The notes: a model not told the origin generated them from the letters alone. DNA of 64,000 bases from Aurantimonas manganoxydans SI85-9A1 (GCF_000153465.1 NZ_CH672387.1:2333903-2397902); one strand, 5' to 3'. Positions 9,480 through 19,114 are shown, numbered from the stretch's first letter. Made by a program: numbers and translations.

Positions 9480-9552
9480 CGGCGCCCGCTCCCTGCGGAC
9501 CTCGGTTCACCGGGGCGAAAGCCGCCCCGCTCTGGTTCACAGCGCAACCGGG

Positions 9553-10764
9553 TCACCCCTTGTTCTTGTTGTAGACGTCGAAGATGACGGCGAGCAGCAG
9601 GACGAGGCCCTTGATGACCTGCTGGTAGTCGATGCCGATGCCCAGGATCGACATGCCGTTGTTCATCACGCCCATGATGAAGGCGCCGATCACCGCGCCG
9701 ACGATGGTGCCGACGCCGCCGGACATGGAGGCGCCGCCGATGAACACCGCGGCGATGACGTCGAGCTCGAAGCCGAGGCCGGCCTTGGGCGTCGCCGTGT
9801 TGAGGCGCGCGGCGAAGACGAGGCCGGCCAGCGCCGCCAGCATGCCCATATTGGCGAAGGTCAGGAAGGTCAGCCGCTCGGTCTTGATGCCGGAGAGCTT
9901 GGCCGCCTTCTCGTTGCCACCCAGCGCATAGATGCGCCGGCCGACGGTCGTGCGCGAGGTGACGAAGGAATAGAGCGCGATCAAGAGCGCCATGACGATG
10001 AGGACGTTCGGAAAGCCCCGGAAGGTCGCGAGCATCCAGGCCAGATAGAGGATCGCGCCGACAACGATGACGATCCGCGCCGCGAAGAAGGCGAAGGGCT
10101 CGTCCTCGCCGCCATGGGCCTGGCTGCGCATGCGCGCCCGCACCGCCAGGAACAGGATCAGCCCGGCCAGCGCCACGCCGAGGGCCAGCGACAACAGGTT
10201 GATGTCCTCGCCGCCGAAGAGGTCCGGAAGGAAGCCCGAGGAGATCAGCTGGAAGCCGCGCGGGAACGGCCCGACCGACTGGCCGGCCAGGAGCCAGAGC
10301 GTCAGGCCCTTGAAGACCAGCATGCCGGCCAGGGTGACGATGAAGGAGGGAATGCGCCAGTAGGCGATCCAGTAGCCCTGCATGGCGCCGATGACAGCGC
10401 CGACGAACAGGCAGATGACCCCGGCCAGGACATAGTTCATGTCCCAGTTGACGATCATCACCGCGGCCAGCGCACCGACGAAGCCCAGCACCGAACCGAC
10501 CGACAGGTCGATGTTGCCGGAGACGATCACCAGCAGCATCCCCAGCGCCATGATGATGATGTAGCTGTTCTGCAGGACGAGGTTGGTCAGGTTGATCGGC
10601 TTCAGGAGAATGCCGTCGGTCATGATCTGGAAGAAGGCCATGATGACGACGAGCGCGACGAGAATGCCGTATTCGCGCATGTGTCGCCGCACGAAGCCCC
10701 AGGACGCGCCGGGTGCGGCCCGGTCCTTTTCCAGATCGATCTGCTGCGTCGCCTGTTCAGACAT
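9553..10764 (-). CDS. gguB: Multiple sugar ABC transporter permease GguB
   Basis: Integral membrane permease of the RbsC/XylH class, 403 residues, with about ten hydrophobic helices. It has the conserved [17 protein letters not shown] segment near residue 100 and the coupling region [20 protein letters not shown] cytoplasmic loop near residues 205-225 ([14 protein letters not shown]) sits between helices. The start codon lies inside the end of gguA (8-base overlap). Together with gguA and chvE it makes the ChvE-GguAB importer known from Agrobacterium for glucose, galactose, arabinose, fucose and related sugars. Confidence 0.94.
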   Translation of the reverse strand: MSEQATQQIDLEKDRAAPGASWGFVRRHMREYGILVALVVIMAFFQIMTDGILLKPINLTNLVLQNSYIIIMALGMLLVIVSGNIDLSVGSVLGFVGALAAVMIVNWDMNYVLAGVICLFVGAVIGAMQGYWIAYWRIPSFIVTLAGMLVFKGLTLWLLAGQSVGPFPRGFQLISSGFLPDLFGGEDINLLSLALGVALAGLILFLAVRARMRSQAHGGEDEPFAFFAARIVIVVGAILYLAWMLATFRGFPNVLIVMALLIALYSFVTSRTTVGRRIYALGGNEKAAKLSGIKTERLTFLTFANMGMLAALAGLVFAARLNTATPKAGLGFELDVIAAVFIGGASMSGGVGTIVGAVIGAFIMGVMNNGMSILGIGIDYQQVIKGLVLLLAVIFDVYNKNKG

Positions 10765-12307
10765 CGCTGTTTCCTCGGTTTCGGTGCCCGGCGCGGATGA
10801 TCATCGCCATGATCTTCTCCTGCGTGGCATCTGACGTGGGGAGTTCGCCGACGAAGCGGCCCTCGTTCATGACGTAGACGCGGTCGGTGATGCCGAGCAG
10901 CTCGGGCATTTCCGACGAGATCACGATGATCGCCTTCCCGCTGGCGGCGAGTTGGGCGATGATCGCGTAGATTTCGTATTTGGCGCCGACATCGATGCCG
11001 CGCGTCGGCTCGTCGAGGATCAGCACTTCGGGGCCGGCGAACAGCCATTTCGACAGCACCACCTTCTGCTGGTTGCCGCCGGACAGGTTGATCACCTCCT
11101 GGCCGATGCTCGAGCTCTTGATGCGGACCCGGTCGCGATAGTCTCGCGCGACGGCCGTCTCCTTCTCGGAATCGAGGACGATGCCGTTGGCGACGCCCGG
11201 CAGATTGGCCAGTGGGATGTTGCGCCGGATCGTCTCCTCGAGGACGAGACCGTAGGTCTTGCGGTCCTCGGTGACGTAGCAGAGGCCGTTGTCGATCGCC
11301 CGCGAGATGGTCGAGACGTCGACCTTGCGGCCGTCGATCTTCACCTCGCCGGAAATGTTGACGCCATAGGCGCGGCCGAACAGGCTCATTGCGAGCTCGG
11401 TGCGCCCGGCCCCCATCAGCCCGGCAATGCCGACCACCTCGCCGCGCTTCACATGCAGGCTGACGTCGTCGACCACCTTGCGGTCGGAATGGATCGGGTG
11501 ATGCGCCGTCCAGTTCGACACTTCCAGCACCGTCTCGCCGATCTTCGGCTCGCGCGGCGGAAAGCGGTCGGTCAGGCTGCGGCCGACCATGTCGCGGATG
11601 ATATCGTCCTCGCTGATCGTCCCGGTACCGCAGTCGAGCGTCGAGACGGCGCTGCCGTCGCGCAGGACCGTGATGGTGTCGGCGACCTTGGCGATCTCGT
11701 TCAGCTTGTGGGAGATCAGGATCGAGGAGATGCCGCGCGCCTTGAACTCCAGGAGCAGATTCAGCAGCGCCTCGGAATCGGTTTCGTTGAGGCTTGAGGT
11801 CGGCTCGTCGAGGATCAGGAGCTTGACCTCCTTGGACAGCGCCTTGGCGATCTCCACCAGCTGCTGCTTGCCGAGGCCGATATCGGTGACCAGCGTCGTC
11901 GGCGATTCCTTCAGCCCAACCTTGGCGAGCAGTTCGCGGGTGCGCGAGAAGGTCTCGTTCCAGTCGATGATGCCGTTCGTCGCCCGCTCGTTGCCGAGGA
12001 AGATGTTCTCGGCGATCGACAGAAGCGGCACCAGCGCCAGCTCCTGGTGGATGATGATGATGCCGAGGCGTTCGGAATCGGAAATGCCGGAGAAGCGGCA
12101 TTCCTCGCCCTGATAGGTGATGGCGCCGTCATAGGAGCCGTGTGGATAGACGCCGGACAGCACCTTCATCAGCGTCGACTTGCCGGCGCCGTTCTCGCCG
12201 ACAAGGGCGTGGATCTCGCCCGCCTCGACGCTCAGGTTGACATCGTCCAGCGCCTTCACACCGGGGAAGGTCTTGGTGATGTTGCGCATTTCCAGGATGG
12301 TCGTCAT
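10757..12307 (-). CDS. gguA: Multiple sugar ABC transporter ATP-binding protein GguA
   Basis: Sugar-importer ATPase with two fused nucleotide-binding domains (516 residues), as in AraG/XylG/RbsA. The first domain has GENGAGKST (about residue 38) and Walker [12 protein letters not shown]. The second has the signature [10 protein letters not shown] and Walker [16 protein letters not shown]. The second domain lacks a canonical Walker A, as is usual in this family. The order chvE-gguA-gguB matches Agrobacterium. It is separated from chvE by 155 bases that contain a stable hairpin. Confidence 0.95.
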   Translation of the reverse strand: MTTILEMRNITKTFPGVKALDDVNLSVEAGEIHALVGENGAGKSTLMKVLSGVYPHGSYDGAITYQGEECRFSGISDSERLGIIIIHQELALVPLLSIAENIFLGNERATNGIIDWNETFSRTRELLAKVGLKESPTTLVTDIGLGKQQLVEIAKALSKEVKLLILDEPTSSLNETDSEALLNLLLEFKARGISSILISHKLNEIAKVADTITVLRDGSAVSTLDCGTGTISEDDIIRDMVGRSLTDRFPPREPKIGETVLEVSNWTAHHPIHSDRKVVDDVSLHVKRGEVVGIAGLMGAGRTELAMSLFGRAYGVNISGEVKIDGRKVDVSTISRAIDNGLCYVTEDRKTYGLVLEETIRRNIPLANLPGVANGIVLDSEKETAVARDYRDRVRIKSSSIGQEVINLSGGNQQKVVLSKWLFAGPEVLILDEPTRGIDVGAKYEIYAIIAQLAASGKAIIVISSEMPELLGITDRVYVMNEGRFVGELPTSDATQEKIMAMIIRAGHRNRGNSDV

Positions 12308-12392
12308 GGCGGCTCTTCCGGCAGATCGGCAGCCGCGGGCGGCGCCTCGATCCGAATGGATGGGTCACGGCGCTTCGGCCGTCCGTCAGGAA

Positions 12393-12422
12393 GCCGTGGC
12401 CGCTCTGGTGAACGGCCACGGC
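12393..12422 (-). terminator. Intercistronic hairpin between chvE and gguA
   Basis: A perfect 9-bp inverted repeat (GCCGTGGCC / GGCCACGGC) around a 12-base loop lies between the binding-protein gene and its ATPase gene. No T-run follows it on the minus strand. Such hairpins often stabilise the upstream message or partly terminate, giving excess binding protein over membrane subunits; that role is inferred from position. Confidence 0.5.
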
Positions 12423-12462
12423 GTGGCAAGGGCGGACGCCGGCAGGCGCCCGCCGGATCGCC

Positions 12463-13536
12463 CTACTTGATCTGGTCTTCGGTGTAGTAACCGCCGCCGA
12501 CCAGGACCTCTTCCCAGTTCTCCTCGGTGACCAGCACCGGCTTGAGCAGGTAGGACGGCACCACCTTGACGCCGTTGTCGTAGGTCTTGGTGTCATTGAC
12601 CTCGGGCTCGTTGCCCTGCAGCACGGCATCGACCATGTTCACGGTCACCTTGGCGAGCTCGCGGGTGTCCTTGAAGATGGTGGAATACTGCTCGCCGCGC
12701 AGGATCGCCTTGACCGAGGGGACCTCGGCGTCCTGACCGGAGACGATCGGCATCTTCTGGTCGCCCGAGCCGTAGCCGACGCCCTTCAGCGAGGAGATGA
12801 TGCCGATGGACAGGCCGTCATACGGCGACAGAACGCCATGCAGCTGCTGGTCGGTATAGTTGGCCGACAGCAGGTTATCCATGCGGGCCTGCGCCACCGC
12901 GCCGTCCCAGCGCAGCGTGCCGACCGTGTCCATGCCCATCTGGCCGGAGACGATCTTGACCTTGCCCTCGTCGATCAGCGGCTGCAGCACGCTCATGCCG
13001 CCGTCGTAGAAGAAGTAGGCGTTGTTGTCGTCCGGCGAGCCGCCGAACAGCTCGACGTTCCAGGCTTCGGCATCGGGGAAGCGCTGCTCCAGCCCGGCCA
13101 CGAGGGACTCGGCCTGCTGCACGCCGACCTGATAATTGTCGAAGGTGGCGTAGTAGTCGACATTCTCGCTGTCGCGGATCAGGCGGTCATAGGCGATCAC
13201 CGGAATGTCCATCGCCGCGGCGTTGGCCAGGACGTTGGAGAGCGTCGTGCCGTCGATCGAGGCGATGACCAGCGCGTCGACGCCCTTGGTCACCATGTTC
13301 TCGATCTGGGCGAGCTGGTTGGGAATGTCGTCTTCGGCATATTGCAGGTCGGTGGCATAGCCGGCCGCCTCGAACTGCTTGACCATGTTGTCGCCATCGG
13401 CGATCCAGCGGGCCGAGGATTTCGTCGGCATGGAGATGCCCACGGTGCCCTTGTCCTGCGCGCTCGCACCGAGCGGCACCGACAGCGCCATGACCGTCGC
13501 GGCAAGCCCCGCGATCAGCGTCTTCGTCACGTTCAT
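12463..13536 (-). CDS. chvE: ChvE-type periplasmic multiple sugar-binding protein
   Basis: Sugar-binding protein of the GGBP/ChvE family, 357 residues, with a signal peptide of about 26 residues ending ASAQD. The start is set at the ATG preceded by AGGGAGGA rather than at the longer upstream frame. The mature N-terminus [17 protein letters not shown] and the segment [17 protein letters not shown] are characteristic. In Agrobacterium, ChvE delivers aldoses to GguAB and also signals to VirA/chemoreceptors; here only the transport context is visible. It lies 56 bases downstream of a GntR regulator gene in the same direction. Confidence 0.95.
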   Translation of the reverse strand: MNVTKTLIAGLAATVMALSVPLGASAQDKGTVGISMPTKSSARWIADGDNMVKQFEAAGYATDLQYAEDDIPNQLAQIENMVTKGVDALVIASIDGTTLSNVLANAAAMDIPVIAYDRLIRDSENVDYYATFDNYQVGVQQAESLVAGLEQRFPDAEAWNVELFGGSPDDNNAYFFYDGGMSVLQPLIDEGKVKIVSGQMGMDTVGTLRWDGAVAQARMDNLLSANYTDQQLHGVLSPYDGLSIGIISSLKGVGYGSGDQKMPIVSGQDAEVPSVKAILRGEQYSTIFKDTRELAKVTVNMVDAVLQGNEPEVNDTKTYDNGVKVVPSYLLKPVLVTEENWEEVLVGGGYYTEDQIK

Positions 13537-13592
13537 GATTGTCCTCCCTGGACCTTGGTTCGGCGCATGACGCGCCCTCTGCAATGCTCCCG

Positions 13593-14405
13593 TCACGGCG
13601 CGGACCTTGCGCCGTGATCCCGTTCGCGGTGGCCGGCATTTGTATCACCGGCCTCGCCTGCATCGTCGCCCCGGGTGCCGTCGTCGGCGTAGAGGGCGAG
13701 GATGACGTCGTTGAAGGCACTCTCGATGAGCCTCCGCATGAACAGTTCCGCCGCCTCCCGGTCGCCGGCGAGGATGGCGTCCATCACCCGGCCATGCTGG
13801 CGCAGCGTCTCCTCCTGCGGATTCTGCCGCCAGGACAGGGAGAAGGAGATCGACAGGCTGCGCTCGATCATCGCGCCCAGCGACACCAGCATGGGGTTTC
13901 CGGTCGCCTCGAGGATGACCCGGTGGAAGGCGAGATCGGCGGCAATCAGCTCCGGCGAGCCGCGCGGGTTCTCGCGCATGCCGGTCATGGCCGCCTGGAG
14001 CCGCGCCGCCTGTTCCGGCGAGATCCGGTCGCAGGCAAGCCGCGCCGCCTGGGGCTCGTTGATCAGCCGCATTTCGTAGAGCGACTCGATGAAGGGCCGC
14101 CGGATCGCCGCGGTCAGGTGCCAGCCCATCACGTCCGGGTCGAGCATGTTCCACTCGATCCGCTCGCGCACCCGCGTGCCGACCTTCGGACCGACGCTGA
14201 CCAGCCCCTTGGCGACCAGATGGCGGACGGCCTCGCGCACGACGGTCCGCGAGACCCGGTATTGCGTCTGCAACTCCTTTTCGGTGGGCAGTGCCTCACC
14301 GCAGGCCAGCCGGCCGGACGCGATCCGGCGGCCAAACGTGGCCGCCAGGCTCATGGTGCGGCTGGCCCGCTCGCCATGCATCGTCCGCGCATTCACCTGA
14401 AGCAC
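13593..14405 (-). CDS. GntR-family (FadR/FCD type) regulator of the sugar operon
   Basis: Transcription factor with an N-terminal winged helix ([21 protein letters not shown]) followed by an FCD ligand domain with the metal-binding pattern [13 protein letters not shown] ... [19 protein letters not shown] at 14405, nine bases after GGGGGAGG, is the best start; the next in-frame ATG is at 14381. It heads the minus-strand string into chvE-gguAB-gal-dgoKA and faces the SDR/FAH pair, so it probably responds to a sugar-acid intermediate and controls both directions. Its role matches GguR-like regulators by context only. Confidence 0.88.
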   Translation of the reverse strand: MLQVNARTMHGERASRTMSLAATFGRRIASGRLACGEALPTEKELQTQYRVSRTVVREAVRHLVAKGLVSVGPKVGTRVRERIEWNMLDPDVMGWHLTAAIRRPFIESLYEMRLINEPQAARLACDRISPEQAARLQAAMTGMRENPRGSPELIAADLAFHRVILEATGNPMLVSLGAMIERSLSISFSLSWRQNPQEETLRQHGRVMDAILAGDREAAELFMRRLIESAFNDVILALYADDGTRGDDAGEAGDTNAGHRERDHGARSAP

Positions 14406-14479
14406 CTTGCCGAGCCTCCCCCTCTGCAATGGTCCGATGATTGCGTGAAGTATCGCCCGGAGGCAACCGCGAATTGCTT

Positions 14480-14498
14480 CGACTATGGTCTATAGTCG
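14480..14498. promoter_or_regulatory. Dyad operator candidate CGACTAT-N5-ATAGTCG
   Basis: Perfect inverted repeat with 7-bp arms and a 5-bp spacer in the 335-bp gap between the GntR gene and the divergent SDR gene. Its size and AT-rich core in a GC-rich background fit a dimeric FadR/GntR operator. The right arm is reused by the 19-bp tandem repeats beginning at 14491. Binding is inferred, not known. Confidence 0.5.
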
Positions 14499-14528
14499 TA
14501 CCTTACCCTTATAGTCGTACCTTACCCT
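14491..14528. repeat. Two tandem perfect copies of a 19-bp unit
   Basis: The unit TATAGTCGTACCTTACCCT occurs at 14491-14509 and again immediately at 14510-14528 without a mismatch. It overlaps the dyad at 14480-14498 and lies in the divergent control region of the sugar genes. It may be a recent slippage duplication of an operator half-site or of a promoter element for the gntR-side transcript. Confidence 0.75.
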
Positions 14529-14613
14529 GCCCATCGGCGAGCCGCGTCGGTCGACGATGCCGACGGGTGCGCCCCTGCCAGCGCGGCCCGACCGGCCCAT
14601 CCCGTCGCCGGAT

Positions 14614-14627
14614 CAACGTATACATTG
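14614..14627. promoter_or_regulatory. GTATAC-centred operator-like box
   Basis: An AT-rich near-palindrome CAACGTATACATTG with a perfect GTATAC centre lies 114 bases before the SDR start in otherwise very GC-rich DNA. FadR-subfamily GntR regulators often bind GTA-TAC-cored boxes. This could be a second operator, for the plus-strand SDR/FAH transcript. The evidence is motif and position only. Confidence 0.35.
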
Positions 14628-14740
14628 CAACCGCCGGGTGGATATGGCATCCCGGCGGGAACGCGATGGCGGCGAAGCCGCGGGCACCGGCTCGGCGGGA
14701 CGGCGCGAACGGCCATCGGCGCGACTTCTGGGGGGATGTC

Positions 14741-15487
14741 ATGAACAAAATCGATCTCGACGGCCGCACCGCGATCATCACCGGCGGGGCGCGCGGCATC
14801 GGCTATGCCACGGCCGAGCGCATTCTCGAGAGCGGTGGATCCGTCGTCCTTTGGGACATCGACGGCGCGGCGGTCGACAAGGCGGTCGCGGATCTGGGCG
14901 CGCGCGCCAGCGGCACGGCCGTCGAACTGACCGACGAGGCGGCCGTCGCCGCCGCGACACGGCAGGCGATGGACGCTGCCGGCAAGATCGACATCCTGGT
15001 CAACAATGCCGGCATCACCGGCGGCAACGGCAAGACCTGGGACCTGGCGCCGGACGTCTGGCGCAAGACCATCGAGGTCAATCTGATCGCGCCGTACATT
15101 ACCAGCCGGGCGATCGTGCCGCTGATGATGGAGGCCGGCTACGGCCGGATCATCAACGTCGCCTCCATCGCCGGCAAGGAAGGCAATCCCAACGCCTCGC
15201 ATTATTCGGCGTCCAAGGCCGGCCTGATCGGGCTGACCAAGTCGCTGGGCAAGGAGCTCGCCGGCACCGGCGTCCTCGTCAACTGCATCACCCCGGCCGC
15301 CGCGCGCACCTCGATCTTCGACCAGATGAGCCAGGAGCATATCGACTTCATGCTCTCCAAGATCCCGCTGCAGCGCTTCCTCGAGCCGGCCGAGGTCGCC
15401 GCGATGATCGCCTGGCTTGCCTCGGAAGACTGTTCCTTCACCACCGGCGCGGTGTTCGACATTTCCGGCGGCCGCGCCGTCTACTGA
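14741..15487 (+). CDS. SDR dehydrogenase, probable 2-keto-3-deoxy-sugar-acid 4-dehydrogenase
   Basis: Classical short-chain dehydrogenase, 248 residues. It has the cofactor motif TGGARGIG (about residue 14), Asp in WDIDG after strand 2 suggesting NAD preference, NNAG, Ser in NVASIAG and the YSASK catalytic pair. The ATG follows GGGGGATGTC; longer upstream frames are spurious. It is immediately followed by an FAH-family hydrolase. The SDR+FAH pair is known from the non-phosphorylating L-fucose and L-2-keto-3-deoxypentonate routes, in which C4 is oxidised and the diketo acid is then cleaved. That role is inferred from pairing and from the adjacent sugar operon. Confidence 0.82.
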   Translation: MNKIDLDGRTAIITGGARGIGYATAERILESGGSVVLWDIDGAAVDKAVADLGARASGTAVELTDEAAVAAATRQAMDAAGKIDILVNNAGITGGNGKTWDLAPDVWRKTIEVNLIAPYITSRAIVPLMMEAGYGRIINVASIAGKEGNPNASHYSASKAGLIGLTKSLGKELAGTGVLVNCITPAAARTSIFDQMSQEHIDFMLSKIPLQRFLEPAEVAAMIAWLASEDCSFTTGAVFDISGGRAVY

Positions 15488-15525
15488 TCCCTCCCCAACC
15501 CATCGACAGAATGCGAAAGGACGCC

Positions 15526-16368
15526 ATGAAACTCGTTCGCTACGGCCCCGCGGGCCAGGAAAAACCCGGCATGATCGATGCCGACGGCCAGCTGCGCGAT
15601 CTCTCCGGCCAGGTCGCCGACATCTCCGGCGAGGTCCTGTCGGACGCCGGCATCGCCAGGCTCGCTGCGCTCGACCCGGCCTCGCTGCCGGCGGTCGACG
15701 GTTCGCCGCGTTTCGGCCCCTGCGTCGGCCAGACCAGCAAGATCCTGTGCATCGGCCTCAACTATTCCGACCATGCCGCCGAGACCGGCGCCGAGCCGCC
15801 GACGGAGCCGATCGTCTTCGCCAAGGCGCTCAACGCGCTCTGCGGCCCGAACGACGACGTCGAGATGCCCCGCAACTCGCAGGCCCTCGACTGGGAGGTC
15901 GAGCTGGCGGTCGTCATCGGCACCAAGGCGAAATACGTCTCGGAAGCCGACGCGATGAACCATGTCGCCGGCTTCGCCGTGATGAACGACGTTTCCGAGC
16001 GCGACTTCCAGACCAAGCGCCAGGGCCAGTGGACCAAGGGCAAGAGCCACGACACCTTCGGCCCGCTCGGCCCCTGGCTGGTGACGCGCGACGCCGTCGC
16101 CGACCCGCACAACCTCTCCATGTGGCTCGACGTGAATGGCGAGCGCCGCCAGACCGGCAACACCAGCACGCTGATCTTCAACGTGCCGCATGTGGTGTCG
16201 TACCTGTCGCAGTTCATGACGCTGATGCCGGGCGACGTCATCTCCACCGGCACGCCTCCGGGCGTCGCCATGGGCATGAAGCCGCCGCAGTATCTGAAGG
16301 TCGGCGACGTCATGACGCTCGGCATCGAGGGCCTGGGCGAGCAGAAGCAGACCGTCATCGCCGCCTGA
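15526..16368 (+). CDS. FAH-family hydrolase, probable 2,4-diketo-3-deoxy-sugar-acid hydrolase
   Basis: Fumarylacetoacetate-hydrolase-fold enzyme of 280 residues. Visible motifs are CIGLNYSDHAAETG (about residue 76), the metal-binding acids in DWEVELAVVIG, the loop NDVSERDFQ, KSHDTFGPLGPWLV and STGTPPGVAMG. These match the ureidoglycolate lyase / diketo-deoxyfuconate hydrolase subgroup. The ATG at 15526 follows GAAAGGA; an in-frame ATG at 15511 is less well placed. It should cleave the diketo acid made by the preceding SDR into pyruvate plus a hydroxyacid; the substrate is inferred. Confidence 0.85.
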   Translation: MKLVRYGPAGQEKPGMIDADGQLRDLSGQVADISGEVLSDAGIARLAALDPASLPAVDGSPRFGPCVGQTSKILCIGLNYSDHAAETGAEPPTEPIVFAKALNALCGPNDDVEMPRNSQALDWEVELAVVIGTKAKYVSEADAMNHVAGFAVMNDVSERDFQTKRQGQWTKGKSHDTFGPLGPWLVTRDAVADPHNLSMWLDVNGERRQTGNTSTLIFNVPHVVSYLSQFMTLMPGDVISTGTPPGVAMGMKPPQYLKVGDVMTLGIEGLGEQKQTVIAA

Positions 16369-16390
16369 CCGGCCATGCACTGACATCGAA

Positions 16391-16428
16391 AGGCCTCCGT
16401 CGCGATCCGCGGCGGAGGCCTATTTGTA
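16391..16428 (+). terminator. Rho-independent terminator after the FAH-family gene
   Basis: A 13-bp stem (GGCCTCCG, a T-G wobble, CGCG) around the 3-base loop ATC, followed by TATTTGTATT. It lies 23 bases after the stop of the plus-strand pair and before the convergent lipoprotein gene. Confidence 0.8.
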
Positions 16429-16485
16429 TTCGGGCTGTGAAACGTCGCCGGCAACTGCGCTGGCGCGCGGCCGGTGCCTTTCGGC

Positions 16486-17070
16486 CTAAACGAGCTGGAT
16501 CGTCCAGTCGACGATCTCGGCGGAGACCTGTTCGAACGCCTTGTCCAGCGCCGCGACGAAGGCCGGGTTACCGGCGCCGTTGACCGGAGCCTGCGCGTTG
16601 AAGATGCGGGTGCGCAGGACGGTGCCGTTGCGATCGTTCAGCACCTTCACCGAGATCTGCACCTCGGCGGTCGCCGCCCCGGTGACGTTCACCTCGAAGC
16701 GGCGGATCTCCATCACCAGCTGGTAGTCGATCGCCAGCCCCTGCCCCGGCACGCCGATGGCGCCGATCGAACCGGTGTTCTCGAAGGCCTGCAACAGGCG
16801 CAGCTGGACGAGCCGCGGCAGGCGGTCGCTCCACTGGCTGTCGCCGAGGAACTGGATCGAGTTGGGCGACGGCTTGATGATGATCCGCTTGCTGTCGATC
16901 GTCTCGAGCGCCGTCGGCTCCGGAATCAGGAGCTGGCGCCGGGACTTGCCTTCGCGCACGTCGCTGAACGGCGGCGGCGAAATCTCGTAGGTGTCCGGCG
17001 GGGTCGACGCGCAGGCCGAAAGTCCGAGCGCCAGAAGCGCGACAAAGCTCGATTTCAGTGCTGCGCGCAT
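16486..17070 (-). CDS. ABC-type transport auxiliary lipoprotein (Mla/Pqi-associated)
   Basis: Lipoprotein of 194 residues. The signal peptide ends in the lipobox LSAC at about residue 20, so the mature protein is lipid-anchored, probably in the outer membrane. The body (LLIPEPTALETIDSKRIIIKP, FLGDSQWSDRLPRLVQLRLLQAFENTG) matches the ABC_trans_aux / PqiC-like family that partners MCE transporters. It is the last gene of the mlaE-mlaF-MCE string, 94 bases after the MCE gene. It likely forms the outer-membrane contact of the lipid transport complex. Confidence 0.88.
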   Translation of the reverse strand: MRAALKSSFVALLALGLSACASTPPDTYEISPPPFSDVREGKSRRQLLIPEPTALETIDSKRIIIKPSPNSIQFLGDSQWSDRLPRLVQLRLLQAFENTGSIGAIGVPGQGLAIDYQLVMEIRRFEVNVTGAATAEVQISVKVLNDRNGTVLRTRIFNAQAPVNGAGNPAFVAALDKAFEQVSAEIVDWTIQLV

Positions 17071-17164
17071 AAAATTGGTACACCTTGACCCGGTCGCCGA
17101 CAGCCCCGGTTGCTTGCATCCGCAACCCGGCCTGTCAACGAAAGCTTTCGTTTACCCACAGCCG

Positions 17165-19114
17165 TTAGCGGCGGGTGCGGCCGTCATACTGCTTCACATC
17201 CTCGCCGCCGTAGATCAGCCGGCTCGGATTGGTCGTGAAGTCCTCGACGGCACTGTCGATGCGATCGACCGTGCGATTGACGTTGCTGATCAACCCGCGC
17301 ACTTCGCGCAGCCCCTCCCCGGAGAAGCGCTGGAGATTGGCCGAGATCGGCGTCACCTGCGTCTGGATCGAGTCCGCCGCCCCGCGCACCGAGCGCAGCG
17401 CCCGGGCCAGATCCACGCCCAGGCTGGTGCCGTCGCCGGCGCCCGCCAGCACCCGGTTGACCGAGTTCACGACGCTGTCGATGCGGCCCGAGGCGGCCGA
17501 AAGCTGTTCGCTGGTCGTCTTGGCGTTGGTGATGATCGCGTCGATGTCCTCGCGCCGGGCGCCGACATCATTGGCGACCTTGGCGATGGAATCGGCCGCG
17601 GCGGCAACGTTGCCGGTGGCGGCGGAGACGTTCTCGACCGCCGTGTTCACCTTGCCCGGATCGATCGAGGCGAGCAGCGTGTCGAACTGGGTCCGCGTCT
17701 CGGTAAAGCCGGTCAGCGTCGTGTCGAGGGTCTGCACCGTGCGTTCGACGCCGTCGATGATCGACTGGATCTGCTCGGTCTTGCCGCTGACGGCGCCCGT
17801 CACGCGCTGGACGTCGCCGATGGCCTGGTTGACCGTGGCGGAATCGACCGAACCGATGAGCGCGTTCGCCGAGGCGACTGCCTCGTTGAAGCCGGTGCTC
17901 GCCTGGGTGATGTTGTCGGTGATCGGGCCGAGGCTCGCCAGCAGCTTGTCCACGTCCTCGCTGCGCTCGACGATGGTGGTGGTGATCCGGTTGACGTTCT
18001 GCGCGGCGTTCGACGCGCCGGCGATCGCCGAATTGATCGCTTCCTTCTGGGCGCCGATGGTCTCGGCCAGCGACGAGACGTTCTCGGCCGCCGAGGAAAT
18101 GCCCTCGATGGTCTTGGACACCTGCGCCGGGTCGATCGCCGCGACGACCGTGTTGGCCGATTGCAGCGTCGTGTCGAGCCGGTCGGCCACCGCCGTCGCC
18201 TTCTCGGCCAGCGGACCGAGATTGCTGACGAAGCTGTCGATGCCGGTGGTGTTGCGGCGGATCACGTCGCCGACCTCGCCGACGCTGTCGGCCGCCGTCT
18301 GCACCGAGGCGAAGATGCTGTCGAGATTGTCCGACTGGGCACGCAGCGTGTCGGAGACGGCGGCGACATTGTCGACCACCGTGGTGACCGACGCCGGGTC
18401 GACCGCGTCGAGAATGTTCTTGGCCTGGCGGATGGCGCCCGGCAGCTCTTCAGCCACCGTGTTCGCCGAACTCGACAACTGGCTGAGGCTGGTGAGGAAA
18501 TTGTCGATGTCGTCGGAGTTCTCGGCAAGGCTCGCCGTGAAGGTCTCGATGTTGCGCGAGGTCTGGGCGACGTTCTCGACGGTCGTTTCGACCGACGGTC
18601 CGACGGTGCCCACGAGGCTCTCGAACTGGCCGAGAATGCTGTTGGCGCGGTCGGCGATGTCGCGCGCCGTCGCCAGGATGTCGGTGACGTCGGACGGATT
18701 GGCCTTGATGACGGGGACGGTCCCCTGTTCGGCGGCTTCGCCGATGATGTCGGCCTCGTCGGCCTGGCCGCCCTTCAGCTCGACGAAGGCGGCGCCGGTC
18801 AGGCCCTGGAAGCCGATATTGGCCTGGGTCGATGCCTTGATCGGCAGGTCGGGATCGACCTCGGTGGTCGCGATGACGACTTCGGGATTGTTGGAATCCA
18901 GCCGCAGCGCCTTCACCGAGCCGACCGGCAGGCCGTTGAACAGCACCTGGCTGCCCTGCTGCAGGCCGGTGACCGAGCCCTCGATGCGCACCAGCAGCCG
19001 CACGCGCTCGCTGCCGCTGGTGGCGAAGATCGCCCAATAGACGAAGCCGAAGGACAGGGCGATGACCAGCATCGTGAACAGCCCCACCCGGACGTAATTG
19101 GCTTTGGTTTCCAT
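17165..19114 (-). CDS. MlaD-family MCE protein with long repetitive helical tail
   Basis: Lipid-binding subunit of a phospholipid ABC transporter, 649 residues. A single transmembrane helix (residues about 11-31) anchors it in the inner membrane. One MCE domain follows (about 38-117, with GLPVGSVKALRL and the pore-loop stretch GFQGLTGAAFVEL). The remaining 500 residues are low-complexity amphipathic helix. A recurrent (I/V)(D/G)P-x-x-V-type phrase appears near residues 171, 238, 327, 423 and 484. Single-MCE proteins with extended helical tails can form periplasm-spanning tunnels. Its ATG overlaps the mlaF-like stop. Confidence 0.9.
   Translation of the reverse strand: METKANYVRVGLFTMLVIALSFGFVYWAIFATSGSERVRLLVRIEGSVTGLQQGSQVLFNGLPVGSVKALRLDSNNPEVVIATTEVDPDLPIKASTQANIGFQGLTGAAFVELKGGQADEADIIGEAAEQGTVPVIKANPSDVTDILATARDIADRANSILGQFESLVGTVGPSVETTVENVAQTSRNIETFTASLAENSDDIDNFLTSLSQLSSSANTVAEELPGAIRQAKNILDAVDPASVTTVVDNVAAVSDTLRAQSDNLDSIFASVQTAADSVGEVGDVIRRNTTGIDSFVSNLGPLAEKATAVADRLDTTLQSANTVVAAIDPAQVSKTIEGISSAAENVSSLAETIGAQKEAINSAIAGASNAAQNVNRITTTIVERSEDVDKLLASLGPITDNITQASTGFNEAVASANALIGSVDSATVNQAIGDVQRVTGAVSGKTEQIQSIIDGVERTVQTLDTTLTGFTETRTQFDTLLASIDPGKVNTAVENVSAATGNVAAAADSIAKVANDVGARREDIDAIITNAKTTSEQLSAASGRIDSVVNSVNRVLAGAGDGTSLGVDLARALRSVRGAADSIQTQVTPISANLQRFSGEGLREVRGLISNVNRTVDRIDSAVEDFTTNPSRLIYGGEDVKQYDGRTRR

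Noticed and set aside
14441-14740. N-terminal extension of the SDR dehydrogenase from 14441
   Set aside because: It would translate through the operator repeats; the dehydrogenase N-terminus and ribosome site fit the ATG at 14741.
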